Source: CAYPYI01 sp964415085 (lineage in GTDB: Bacteria > Bacillota > Clostridia > Tissierellales > Tissierellaceae). Taken from it: DNA of 16,196 bases. Each line of letters begins with the position of its first letter. Position 1 is the first letter of the stretch. The notes beneath the pieces are model-generated. The model did not search any database, was not told the DNA's origin, and worked only from the letters and a program-made list of their open reading frames with translations. The stretch is taken from NCBI GenBank assembly GCA_964415085.1, contig CAYPYI010000034.1, positions 1 to 16,196 of the forward strand, written 5' to 3'. The position numbers and the translations under genes are program-made. Shown here one piece after another: positions 6,623 to 13,372 of the stretch.

Positions 6623-8611
6623 ATGGACAAGGAAAAAAGAATTAATGAACTTATAGATATTATAAATGATTTAAACTATCATTATTATACATTAGACAAA
6701 CCAAAGGTAAGTGATAAAGATTATGATTTATTATATGATGAACTAGTAAAACTAGAAAAAGATACTAAAATCATACATCCATATTCACCTACACAAAGAG
6801 TTGGTGGAAGTATATTAGAAAGATTTGAAAAACACACTCACTTGGGTAGATTATGGAGTCTTGATAAAAGTCAAAGTTTTGATGAGTTAAGACAGTGGGA
6901 TGAAAGAATAAGAAAGCTTATACAGCAGCATAAAGAAAATACTGGTGAGAATCTTCCTGAACTAGAATATATTTTGGAATATAAATTTGATGGATTAACC
7001 ATAAATTTAACATATAACAACAATGAATTAATTCAAGGAGCTACAAGAGGTAATGGTATAGAAGGAGAAGGTATCTTAGAGCAGATTAAAACTATAAAAT
7101 CAATACCATATAGAATAAATTTCTCAGGGCTTATGGAGGTTCAAGGGGAAGGATTAATGCCTCTATCTGTTTTAGAAGAGTATAATAAAACAGCAAAAGA
7201 GCCACTTAAAAATGCAAGGAACGCAGCAGCTGGAGCTCTTAGGAATTTAGATACAAAAGTTACTAGTAATAGAAATTTAAGCATTTATCTTTATAATATA
7301 GGTTATATACAGGGACACGAGTTTAAAAGTCATATGGAAACTTTAGAATTTTTAAAAGAAAATAGATTTCCAGTATTTCCATATGCTAAAAAGTTTATAA
7401 ATATAGAAGATGTTATAGAAGAAATAGATGTTCAAGGTGAAGAGAGATTTAATTTAGATGTATTAACTGATGGTATGGTTATTAAGGTAAATGATTTAAG
7501 AACAAGAGAAATTTTAGGATTTACAAACAGATTTCCAAGATGGGCAATTGCATATAAATTTGAAGCTGAAGAAAGAAGTACTAAGCTTTTAGATGTGGAG
7601 TGGAATGTTGGTAGAACTGGTAAAGTAACTCCAAGAGCAATTTTTGAACCAGTAGATATAGATGGGGCAACAATAAGTAGGGCTACTTTAAATAACTACG
7701 ATGATATATTAAGGAAAAATGTGAAGATAAATTCTACAATATTAATTAGAAGATCAAATGATGTTATACCTGAAGTTTTAGGTACACTTCATGATCCAGA
7801 AGATGCTAAGGAAATAGAAATGCCTATAATATGTCCAGCTTGTGGAAGCGAGCTTCATAGAGATGGTGTTCATATATTTTGTTCTAATTCATTATCATGT
7901 AAACCACAGTTAGTAGCTAGAATGGTTCATTTTGCAAGTAGAGACGCTATGAATATAGATGGTTTTAGTGAAAAAACTGCAGAAAAGTTGTTAGAAGAAT
8001 TAAACATAAGGGATCTTCCTGAAATATATGAAGTAACTTATGATGATTTAATAACTTTAGAGGGTTTTAAAGAAAAGAAAACAAATAATTTATTAAATGC
8101 TATTGAGAGTAGTAAAAATGTTGAGCTAGGAGCATTTATTTATGCTTTAGGAATAGATAATGTAGGTATAAAAACGGCAAATGATTTAGCAGATTACTAT
8201 AAATCATTTGATAAATTAAGAGCATCAACTGCAGAGGAATTAATAAATGTAGGAGATATAGGTCCTATAATAGCAAAAAGTATAGTTGACTTTTTTCAAG
8301 ATGATGAAATAAATAAAGCTGTAGATAAACTTTTATCAGAAGGGGTTAAACCATACTACAAAGAAACTAGTATTGAAGAATCAATATTCACAGATAAAAC
8401 AGTTGTAATAACAGGAACTCTTGATGGTATAAGTAGAAAACAAGCAAAAGATATTGTTGAAAAGTTAGGTGGAAAAGTTACAGGATCTGTAAGTAAAAAT
8501 ACAGACTATGTTGTAGCTGGTGAAAGTCCAGGTTCTAAATATGATAAAGCAATGGAACTGGGCATAGAAATTATAGATAATGATAGATTTAAAGAATTGG
8601 GAGGCATATAA
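6623..8611 (+). CDS. ligA: NAD-dependent DNA ligase LigA (divergent motifs)
   Basis: LigA seals nicks in DNA during replication and repair using NAD. The 662-residue protein carries the complete domain order. Domain Ia has the YHYY/DKDYD residues (19-35). The adenylation domain has KFDG with catalytic Lys121, motif III EVQGE (172-176), NARNAAAGALRNLD (197-210), DGMVIKVN (283-290, Lys288) and WAIAYKF (307-313). Next come the OB fold (VGRTGKVTPRAIFEPV), a four-Cys zinc finger (404, 407, 420, 426), helix-hairpin-helix repeats (about 430-580) and a BRCT domain (about 588-662). Several usual motifs differ: EVRGE is EVQGE, RGDGxxGED is RGNGIEGEG, and the MLSLDNAF-like region is LWSLDKSQ. Catalytic Lys and zinc ligands remain, so activity is likely. 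AGGAGG at 6612-6617 overlaps the pcrA stop and is five bases from the ATG, suggesting translational coupling. Confidence 0.95.
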   Translation: MDKEKRINELIDIINDLNYHYYTLDKPKVSDKDYDLLYDELVKLEKDTKIIHPYSPTQRVGGSILERFEKHTHLGRLWSLDKSQSFDELRQWDERIRKLIQQHKENTGENLPELEYILEYKFDGLTINLTYNNNELIQGATRGNGIEGEGILEQIKTIKSIPYRINFSGLMEVQGEGLMPLSVLEEYNKTAKEPLKNARNAAAGALRNLDTKVTSNRNLSIYLYNIGYIQGHEFKSHMETLEFLKENRFPVFPYAKKFINIEDVIEEIDVQGEERFNLDVLTDGMVIKVNDLRTREILGFTNRFPRWAIAYKFEAEERSTKLLDVEWNVGRTGKVTPRAIFEPVDIDGATISRATLNNYDDILRKNVKINSTILIRRSNDVIPEVLGTLHDPEDAKEIEMPIICPACGSELHRDGVHIFCSNSLSCKPQLVARMVHFASRDAMNIDGFSEKTAEKLLEELNIRDLPEIYEVTYDDLITLEGFKEKKTNNLLNAIESSKNVELGAFIYALGIDNVGIKTANDLADYYKSFDKLRASTAEELINVGDIGPIIAKSIVDFFQDDEINKAVDKLLSEGVKPYYKETSIEESIFTDKTVVITGTLDGISRKQAKDIVEKLGGKVTGSVSKNTDYVVAGESPGSKYDKAMELGIEIIDNDRFKELGGI

Positions 8612-8612
8612 A

Positions 8613-8894
8613 ATGAATAAAGATGAAGTTTTAAAACTTGCAGAATTAGCTATGATTGAAATTTCAGAGGAAGAAGCTCTAAACTATAGTTTAGAATTAT
8701 CTGAAATGGTAGAAAGAATTGAGAATATAAAAAATGTTAATACAGATGGATTCAATCAAAATTTAAATATTAATAACATTATAAATCCTCTAAGAGAAGA
8801 TATTGTAACAGAAAGTTTGGATGCTAAAGAAGTACTTAAAAATACAAAAGAAAATCAATATGGATATTTTAAAATATTAAATGTAATGGACTAG
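8613..8894 (+). CDS. gatC: Asp-tRNA(Asn)/Glu-tRNA(Gln) amidotransferase subunit C
   Basis: GatC is the small, non-catalytic belt subunit that wraps the GatA-GatB interface and stabilises the complex. At 93 residues it has the normal length. The N-terminal helical pair (LKLAELAMIEISEEEALNY) and the C-terminal block PLREDIVTESL followed by YGYFKILNVMD match the family. I chose ATG 8613 because GGGAGG lies at 8599-8604, eight bases upstream; the longer in-frame reading from 8580 would overlap the end of ligA. Only one base separates it from the ligA stop, and its own stop TAG lies within the gatA ribosome binding site, so expression is likely coupled along the operon. Confidence 0.93.
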   Translation: MNKDEVLKLAELAMIEISEEEALNYSLELSEMVERIENIKNVNTDGFNQNLNINNIINPLREDIVTESLDAKEVLKNTKENQYGYFKILNVMD

Positions 8895-8904
8895 GAGGAT
8901 AGAA

Positions 8905-10326
8905 ATGAATATATATGATTTAGATATAAGTAGTATTAGAGAAAAATTACTAAGTAAAGAAATTACATGTGTAGAGATATTAAATGAGTATATAAAAAAT
9001 GCAAAAGAAAATAATTACAATGAATATATCACAACTAATTTTGATGAAGCTTTAAATAAAGCAGAAGAAATAGATGAAAAGATAAATAATAATCAAGAAA
9101 TTGGTGAACTAGCAGGTATTATAGTATCTGTTAAAGATAATATAATTACTAAAGATTTGAAAACAACTGCAGGAAGCAAAATGCTTGAAGATTTTATCCC
9201 ACCATATAATGCTACTGTAATTGAAAAAATAATAAATGAAGATGCTATAATAATAGGAAAAACTAATATGCCAGAATTTGCAATTACACGTTCAGGCAAT
9301 AATAAATTATTTGAAAATACTATAAGCCCTATAGATAAAGACGTGGTTCCAGGTGGTTCATCATCAGGTTCAGCTGCATCAGTAAAGGGATATTCATCAA
9401 TGATATCTCTAGCATCAGATACGGGCGGATCCATTAGACAACCAGCATCATATCAAGGTCTTGTTGGGTTGAAACCAACATATGGAAGAGTATCTAGATA
9501 TGGATTAATATCTCTATCAGATAGTCTGGATTCTATTGGAATAATAGGTAATAATGTAAAGGATACTTTTCTAGTATTAAATAATATACAAGGTTTTGAT
9601 TCAAAAGATTTAACAACTTTAGAGAGTGAAAAAATTAATTTAGATGAAAAAGACATTTCTGGATTTAAAGTTGCAGTAATAAAGGAATTACTAGAAGAAC
9701 AAATGGATAGAGAAAACTTAACACAACTAAATAAAGCAGTTACAACACTAAAAGAAAATGGAGTAATTGTAGAAGAAATAAGCATTGAGAATATTAAGTC
9801 AGCTTTAAGTGCATTCAATATAATTTTTTCAAGTGATGTGAGTTCTAATTTAGCAAGATATGATGGTATTAGATATGGATATAGAGCAAAAGATTATGAT
9901 TCTTTAGATCAGTTATATATGAAAACAAGAAAAGAAGGATTTGAAGACAACACTAAAAAAAGAATACTTTTTGGAACTTATTTATTAAGTGGAGATAGAG
10001 GAAGAATATATTATGATAAAGCTTTAGAAGTAAGACAAATGTTAATAGAAGAGTTTAATAATATATTTAATACTTATGATGCAATAATTGGCTTATCTTC
10101 ATCAATGAGTGCATATAATATAAATGATATTAAAGATAGAAAGATAAAAGATGCAGAAAGTTTATTTTTGACTTATTCTAATTTATTAGGATTATGTAGT
10201 ATAAGTGTACCATCTAAAAATGATGGAATGCCTATAGGGATACAATTTACAGCAAATAAATTTGAGGAACAAAAATTATATAATATTTCACAAGCTTACG
10301 AAAGGATGGTAAATGATGAGTTATAA
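8905..10326 (+). CDS. gatA: Asp-tRNA(Asn)/Glu-tRNA(Gln) amidotransferase subunit A (divergent glutamine site)
   Basis: GatA is the glutaminase subunit. It hydrolyses glutamine and sends ammonia to GatB for conversion of Glu-tRNA(Gln) or Asp-tRNA(Asn). The 473-residue protein has the amidase-signature triad: Lys77 (SVKDN), cis-Ser152 (PGGSSSGSA) and nucleophile Ser176 (SDTGGSIRQPAS). The Arg of the GTY block is also present (Arg353, KKRILFGTYLLS). By my alignment to Staphylococcus aureus GatA from memory, the segment NDLLTTPVNLAG reads ESLFLTYSNLLG here. This places Ser419 where Asp425 holds the substrate amino group. The SSGYYDAYY stretch is replaced by SGDRGRIYY. The enzyme may bind glutamine differently or use another amide donor. 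AGGAGG at 8893-8898 is six bases from the ATG. Its end overlaps gatB by 14 bases. Confidence 0.92.
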   Translation: MNIYDLDISSIREKLLSKEITCVEILNEYIKNAKENNYNEYITTNFDEALNKAEEIDEKINNNQEIGELAGIIVSVKDNIITKDLKTTAGSKMLEDFIPPYNATVIEKIINEDAIIIGKTNMPEFAITRSGNNKLFENTISPIDKDVVPGGSSSGSAASVKGYSSMISLASDTGGSIRQPASYQGLVGLKPTYGRVSRYGLISLSDSLDSIGIIGNNVKDTFLVLNNIQGFDSKDLTTLESEKINLDEKDISGFKVAVIKELLEEQMDRENLTQLNKAVTTLKENGVIVEEISIENIKSALSAFNIIFSSDVSSNLARYDGIRYGYRAKDYDSLDQLYMKTRKEGFEDNTKKRILFGTYLLSGDRGRIYYDKALEVRQMLIEEFNNIFNTYDAIIGLSSSMSAYNINDIKDRKIKDAESLFLTYSNLLGLCSISVPSKNDGMPIGIQFTANKFEEQKLYNISQAYERMVNDEL

Positions 10327-11746
10327 AACATTGGTTGGAGTTGAAATACATGTTGAATTATCTACTAAGACTAAAATCTTTTGTGGATGTACAAATGAGT
10401 TTGGCGGAGATGCAAACAGTCATTGCTGTCCAGTATGCTTAGGATTACCAGGAAGTATACCTACATTAAATAAAAATGTTGTAGAATATGCTGCTAAAGC
10501 GGGTTTAGCATTTAATTGTGATATATCACAAAATACAAAAATGGATAGAAAAAACTATTTTTACTCTGATCTAGTAAAAGGATTCCAAGTATCTCAAGAT
10601 GATATTCCTTTATGTAAAGATGGATATATTGAGATTAATGCTAATGGAGAAGATAAAAAAATAAGAATTGAAAGAATTCATATTGAAGAAGATACAGGTA
10701 AATCAATCCATACTGAAACAAATGATACTTTGCTTGATTATAACAGAGCAGGGGTTCCTTTAATTGAAATAGTTTCAAAACCTGATTTAAGTTCAGGAGA
10801 AGAAACAAGAATATTTTTAGAAAATTTAAGAGAAACTTTAAAATATATAAATGTTTCAGACGTTAAAATGGAAGAAGGATCTTTAAGATGCGATGTAAAT
10901 ATAAATGTTGTAAATACAGAAACTAATGAAAAAACTAGTATAACGGAAGTTAAAAATTTAAATTCATTTAGAGCTGTAGAGAAATCTATTGAGTATGAAG
11001 AAAAACGTCATATAAAAGCTTTAGAAGAAGGACATGATATAGAAAAAGATACTAGAAGATGGGATGATGTTAATAATGAAACTATAGTAATGAGAACTAA
11101 GGGCTCTGCATCAGATTATAGATTTGCATTAGATGGAAATATACCACCAATTGAAATATCAGATGAATGGTTAGAAAGTATAAAAGATTCTATGCCAGAA
11201 CTACCAGGAGCAAAAAGAGAAAGATTCATAAGCGAATATAAAATACCAGAATACGATGCAGAAGTTATTACACAAAACAAAGAACTTGCAGATTTCTTTG
11301 AAGAAGTAATTAAAGATATTAATGAACCAGAACTTGTTAGTAACTGGATTATGGGAGATGTATTAAGAAGATTAAATGATGATAATAAAGCTGTAAAAGA
11401 TTTATTATTTTCTCCTTCAGACTTAGCAGAGTTACTAAAGTTAATTAAAAATGGAAAGATTAATAATAACATTGGTAAAAAAGTATTTAGAACAATGTTT
11501 GAAACAGGTAAAAAACCAGAAGTAATTGTAAAAGAAGAAGGTTTAATACAAATTAGTGATGAAGGTGAAATTGAAAGAATAGTTGTAGAAGTTGTTAATA
11601 ATAATGAACAATCAGTTCTTGATTACAAAGCTGGAAAAGATAGAGCACTAGGATTTTTAATGGGACAAGTAATGAAGGCAAGTAAGGGTAAAGCTAATCC
11701 ACAGCTAGCAAGCAAATTAGTAAAAGAAGAATTAGATAGAAGATAA
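10313..11746 (+). CDS. gatB: Asp-tRNA(Asn)/Glu-tRNA(Gln) amidotransferase subunit B
   Basis: GatB is the kinase-transamidase subunit. It activates the Glu or Asp carboxyl on the misacylated tRNA with ATP and transfers ammonia to it. At 477 residues it is full length. The N-terminal cradle has GVEIHVEL (9-16), zinc-type cysteines 24, 26, 39 and 42 (FCGC...CPVC), YFYSDLVKGFQVSQ, EEDTGKSIH, NRAGVPLIEIVSKPD and MEEGSLRCDVNI. The C-terminal YqeY-type tRNA-binding tail runs from about 325 to the end and includes MGQVMKASKGKANPQL. The usual DYRYFPEPDLPP block is DYRFALDGNIPP (from 268), losing the conserved PEP. Two adjacent ATGs (10313, 10316) could start it; AAGGATGG at 10302-10309 serves either. 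The start overlaps the end of gatA, which implies coupled translation and equal subunit supply. Confidence 0.95.
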   Translation: MMSYKTLVGVEIHVELSTKTKIFCGCTNEFGGDANSHCCPVCLGLPGSIPTLNKNVVEYAAKAGLAFNCDISQNTKMDRKNYFYSDLVKGFQVSQDDIPLCKDGYIEINANGEDKKIRIERIHIEEDTGKSIHTETNDTLLDYNRAGVPLIEIVSKPDLSSGEETRIFLENLRETLKYINVSDVKMEEGSLRCDVNINVVNTETNEKTSITEVKNLNSFRAVEKSIEYEEKRHIKALEEGHDIEKDTRRWDDVNNETIVMRTKGSASDYRFALDGNIPPIEISDEWLESIKDSMPELPGAKRERFISEYKIPEYDAEVITQNKELADFFEEVIKDINEPELVSNWIMGDVLRRLNDDNKAVKDLLFSPSDLAELLKLIKNGKINNNIGKKVFRTMFETGKKPEVIVKEEGLIQISDEGEIERIVVEVVNNNEQSVLDYKAGKDRALGFLMGQVMKASKGKANPQLASKLVKEELDRR

Positions 11747-11753
11747 TATATAT

Positions 11754-11788
11754 AAGGTAAACTATTTTAAAAATAGTTTACCTTTTTT
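11754..11788 (+). terminator. Rho-independent terminator after gatB
   Basis: A perfect 13-bp stem, AAGGTAAACTATT (11754-11766) with AATAGTTTACCTT (11772-11784), closes a five-base loop and runs into T's to 11788. It starts eight bases after the gatB stop and ends the pcrA-ligA-gatCAB operon. Confidence 0.95.
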
Positions 11789-11813
11789 GTTAAGTATATA
11801 TAATGACAAATAG

Positions 11814-11842
11814 TTGACAACGTTTTCATAATGAGATATATT
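11814..11842 (+). promoter_or_regulatory. Sigma-A-type promoter of the symporter gene
   Basis: TTGACA (perfect -35, 11814-11819) and TATATT (-10, 11837-11842) are separated by exactly 17 bases. The predicted transcript begins near 11849, about 30 bases before the start codon. Confidence 0.85.
11815..11828. promoter_or_regulatory. cre-like catabolite-response element (CcpA box)
   Basis: TGACAACGTTTTCA matches the cre consensus TGWAANCGNTNWCA at every defined position except one (C for A at the fourth base), and the flanking T's also fit the extended form. It overlaps the -35 hexamer and spacer, a position typical of CcpA repression by blocking RNA polymerase. Binding is inference. Confidence 0.6.
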
Positions 11843-11860
11843 TAATATAAGAATATTAAA
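11841..11860. repeat. Inverted repeat in the symporter leader
   Basis: TTTAATAT (11841-11848) is exactly complementary to ATATTAAA (11853-11860) around a four-base gap. It covers the expected transcription start and ends just before the ribosome binding site at 11864. It could be an operator or a weak leader hairpin. In such AT-rich DNA it may be chance. Confidence 0.3.
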
Positions 11861-11879
11861 TATAAAGGAGGAATGCATT

Positions 11880-13151
11880 ATGGGAAAAGAAAAAGGTAAA
11901 ATGGCATTATCTACAAAAATTTTAATTTCTTTAGCAATAGGTATTGTAGTAGGTATTATTGTTCATACTTTTCCTGAAGGATTTGTCAGAGATACACTAC
12001 TAATAAATGGTATTTTTAATTTAGTTGGTCAAATTTTCTTAAGATCAATAATGATGTTAGTAGTTCCTTTAGTTTTTATATCCCTTGTGAATGGAGCATC
12101 AAGTATAGGAGATATTAAAAAACTTGGAAGAGTTGGAGGTAAAACAGTTCTATTTTATTTAACTACTACTGCAATAGCAGTTATAATTGCTTTAGCATTA
12201 GGAGCTATTATAAAACCAGGAGTAGGATTAGACCTTGGTGCAGTAGCAACAACAGATATAACAGTAGGAGAAGAGGTACCATTAGTAGATATATTTATAG
12301 ATATGGTTCCTAAAAACCCAATAAAAGCTATGGCTGAAGGAAATATGCTTCAGATTATAGTATTTGCAATTTTAACCGGGCTTGGTATATCAATACTCGG
12401 AGAAAAAGCTGGAAAAGTAAAAGATTTATTTTTAGAACTAAATGAACTTATAATGAAACTTGTAGAATTAGTTATGTATTTAGCACCAATAGGAGTTTTT
12501 GGACTTATAGGGAAAACGTTTGGAGAAATTGGAATAAAAGCTTTACTTCCAGTGGCAAAATATGTATTTGCAGTATATCTAGGACTAGCAATTCATATGT
12601 TTATAGTTTATGGAGGTTTATTTAAAATATTCACAAATTTACCAATTAAAACTTTCTATAAGAAATATTTACCAGCTATGAGTGTTGCTTTTTCAACAGC
12701 AAGTAGTGGGGCAACTTTACCAGTATCACTAGATGTAGTTCAAAATGATATGGGTGTAGCAGGTGAGGTAGCATCATTTACATTGCCTTTAGGAAGTACT
12801 ATTAATATGGATGGTACAGCCATAATGCAGGGTGTTGCAACATTCTTTGTTGCACAGGTTTATAATGTACCTCTTACTATGGGTATGCTAGTTACAGTAG
12901 TATTAACAGCAACACTTGCTTCAATAGGTACAGCTGGAGTTCCAGGAGCAGGTAGTATAATGCTTTCAATGGTACTACAATCAATAGGACTACCACTTGA
13001 AGGTATGGCTTTAATTATGGGAATTGACAGGCTTGTAGACATGGGTAGAACAGCAACAAATGTTACAGGGGATGCTGTATGTACAATTATTATTGCAAAT
13101 CAAGAAGGACAATTAGATGAAGAAGTATTTTTAAGGGAAAAAGCAGAATAA
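11880..13151 (+). CDS. gltP: Dicarboxylate/amino acid:cation symporter (DAACS family, probably Glu/Asp)
   Basis: This 423-residue membrane protein is of the GltPh/EAAT fold: eight membrane helices plus re-entrant hairpins HP1 and HP2. It should import acidic amino acids or C4-dicarboxylates with Na+ or H+. HP1 carries the Ser-rich motif FSTASSGATLPVSL, TM7 carries NMDGT (309-313), HP2 carries GTAGVPGAGS, and TM8 carries VDMGRTATNVTGD. In TM8, Asp387, Arg390, Thr391 and Asn394 correspond to the GltPh substrate residues; the Arg favours an acidic side-chain substrate. Which cation is coupled cannot be read. AAAGGAGG at 11864-11871 is eight bases from the ATG. The gene has its own promoter with a cre-like box and its own terminator, so it is monocistronic. 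The symbol gltP is a family label, not proven orthology. Confidence 0.93.
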   Translation: MGKEKGKMALSTKILISLAIGIVVGIIVHTFPEGFVRDTLLINGIFNLVGQIFLRSIMMLVVPLVFISLVNGASSIGDIKKLGRVGGKTVLFYLTTTAIAVIIALALGAIIKPGVGLDLGAVATTDITVGEEVPLVDIFIDMVPKNPIKAMAEGNMLQIIVFAILTGLGISILGEKAGKVKDLFLELNELIMKLVELVMYLAPIGVFGLIGKTFGEIGIKALLPVAKYVFAVYLGLAIHMFIVYGGLFKIFTNLPIKTFYKKYLPAMSVAFSTASSGATLPVSLDVVQNDMGVAGEVASFTLPLGSTINMDGTAIMQGVATFFVAQVYNVPLTMGMLVTVVLTATLASIGTAGVPGAGSIMLSMVLQSIGLPLEGMALIMGIDRLVDMGRTATNVTGDAVCTIIIANQEGQLDEEVFLREKAE

Positions 13152-13182
13152 AATAGATTAATTAAATAATAAGTTAAGCTTT

Positions 13183-13219
13183 AAGCGCCTATAAAAACAA
13201 TGATTTTTTAGGCGTTTTT
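13183..13219 (+). terminator. Rho-independent terminator after the symporter gene
   Basis: CGCCTA (13186-13191) pairs with TAGGCG (13209-13214). A/T pairs extend the stem on both sides of one mismatch, and a T-run reaches 13219. It lies about 30 bases past the symporter stop. Confidence 0.85.
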
Positions 13220-13281
13220 AATTTGCTTAGATTTTCCTCTGATGTTTCTTTAATGTTTGTTATTAATTACATTACCATTAC

Positions 13282-13294
13282 AATTAGTCTAATT
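13282..13294. promoter_or_regulatory. Palindrome just upstream of the amidase -35
   Basis: AATTAG-T-CTAATT is a perfect 6+1+6 palindrome ending two bases before the -35 hexamer at 13297. Its place suggests an operator or activator site. It is short and AT-rich, so chance is possible. The rest of the gap between 13220 and 13372 holds only the amidase promoter and ribosome binding site. Confidence 0.35.
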
Positions 13295-13296
13295 CA

Positions 13297-13326
13297 TTGA
13301 CATAGTAATTGATGTAGTGATATAAA
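13297..13326 (+). promoter_or_regulatory. Promoter of the amidase gene
   Basis: A perfect -35 TTGACA (13297-13302) is followed after 18 bases by TATAAA (13321-13326). TGA lies directly before it, giving an extended -10. The start codon lies about 47 bases past the -10. Confidence 0.8.
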
Positions 13327-13372
13327 TATTATAGAAGATAAATTATACGATGAGTTGTAAGGAGGAGCAATT

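Noticed and set aside
4409..8611. Helicase plus ligase as a phage-defence or novel repair system
   Set aside because: Both are full-length PcrA and LigA in their usual Firmicute gene order, with no nuclease, sensor or effector gene alongside.
9093..9818. Two minus-strand open frames inside gatA
   Set aside because: They lie opposite highly conserved GatA catalytic sequence and look like reverse-strand shadows.
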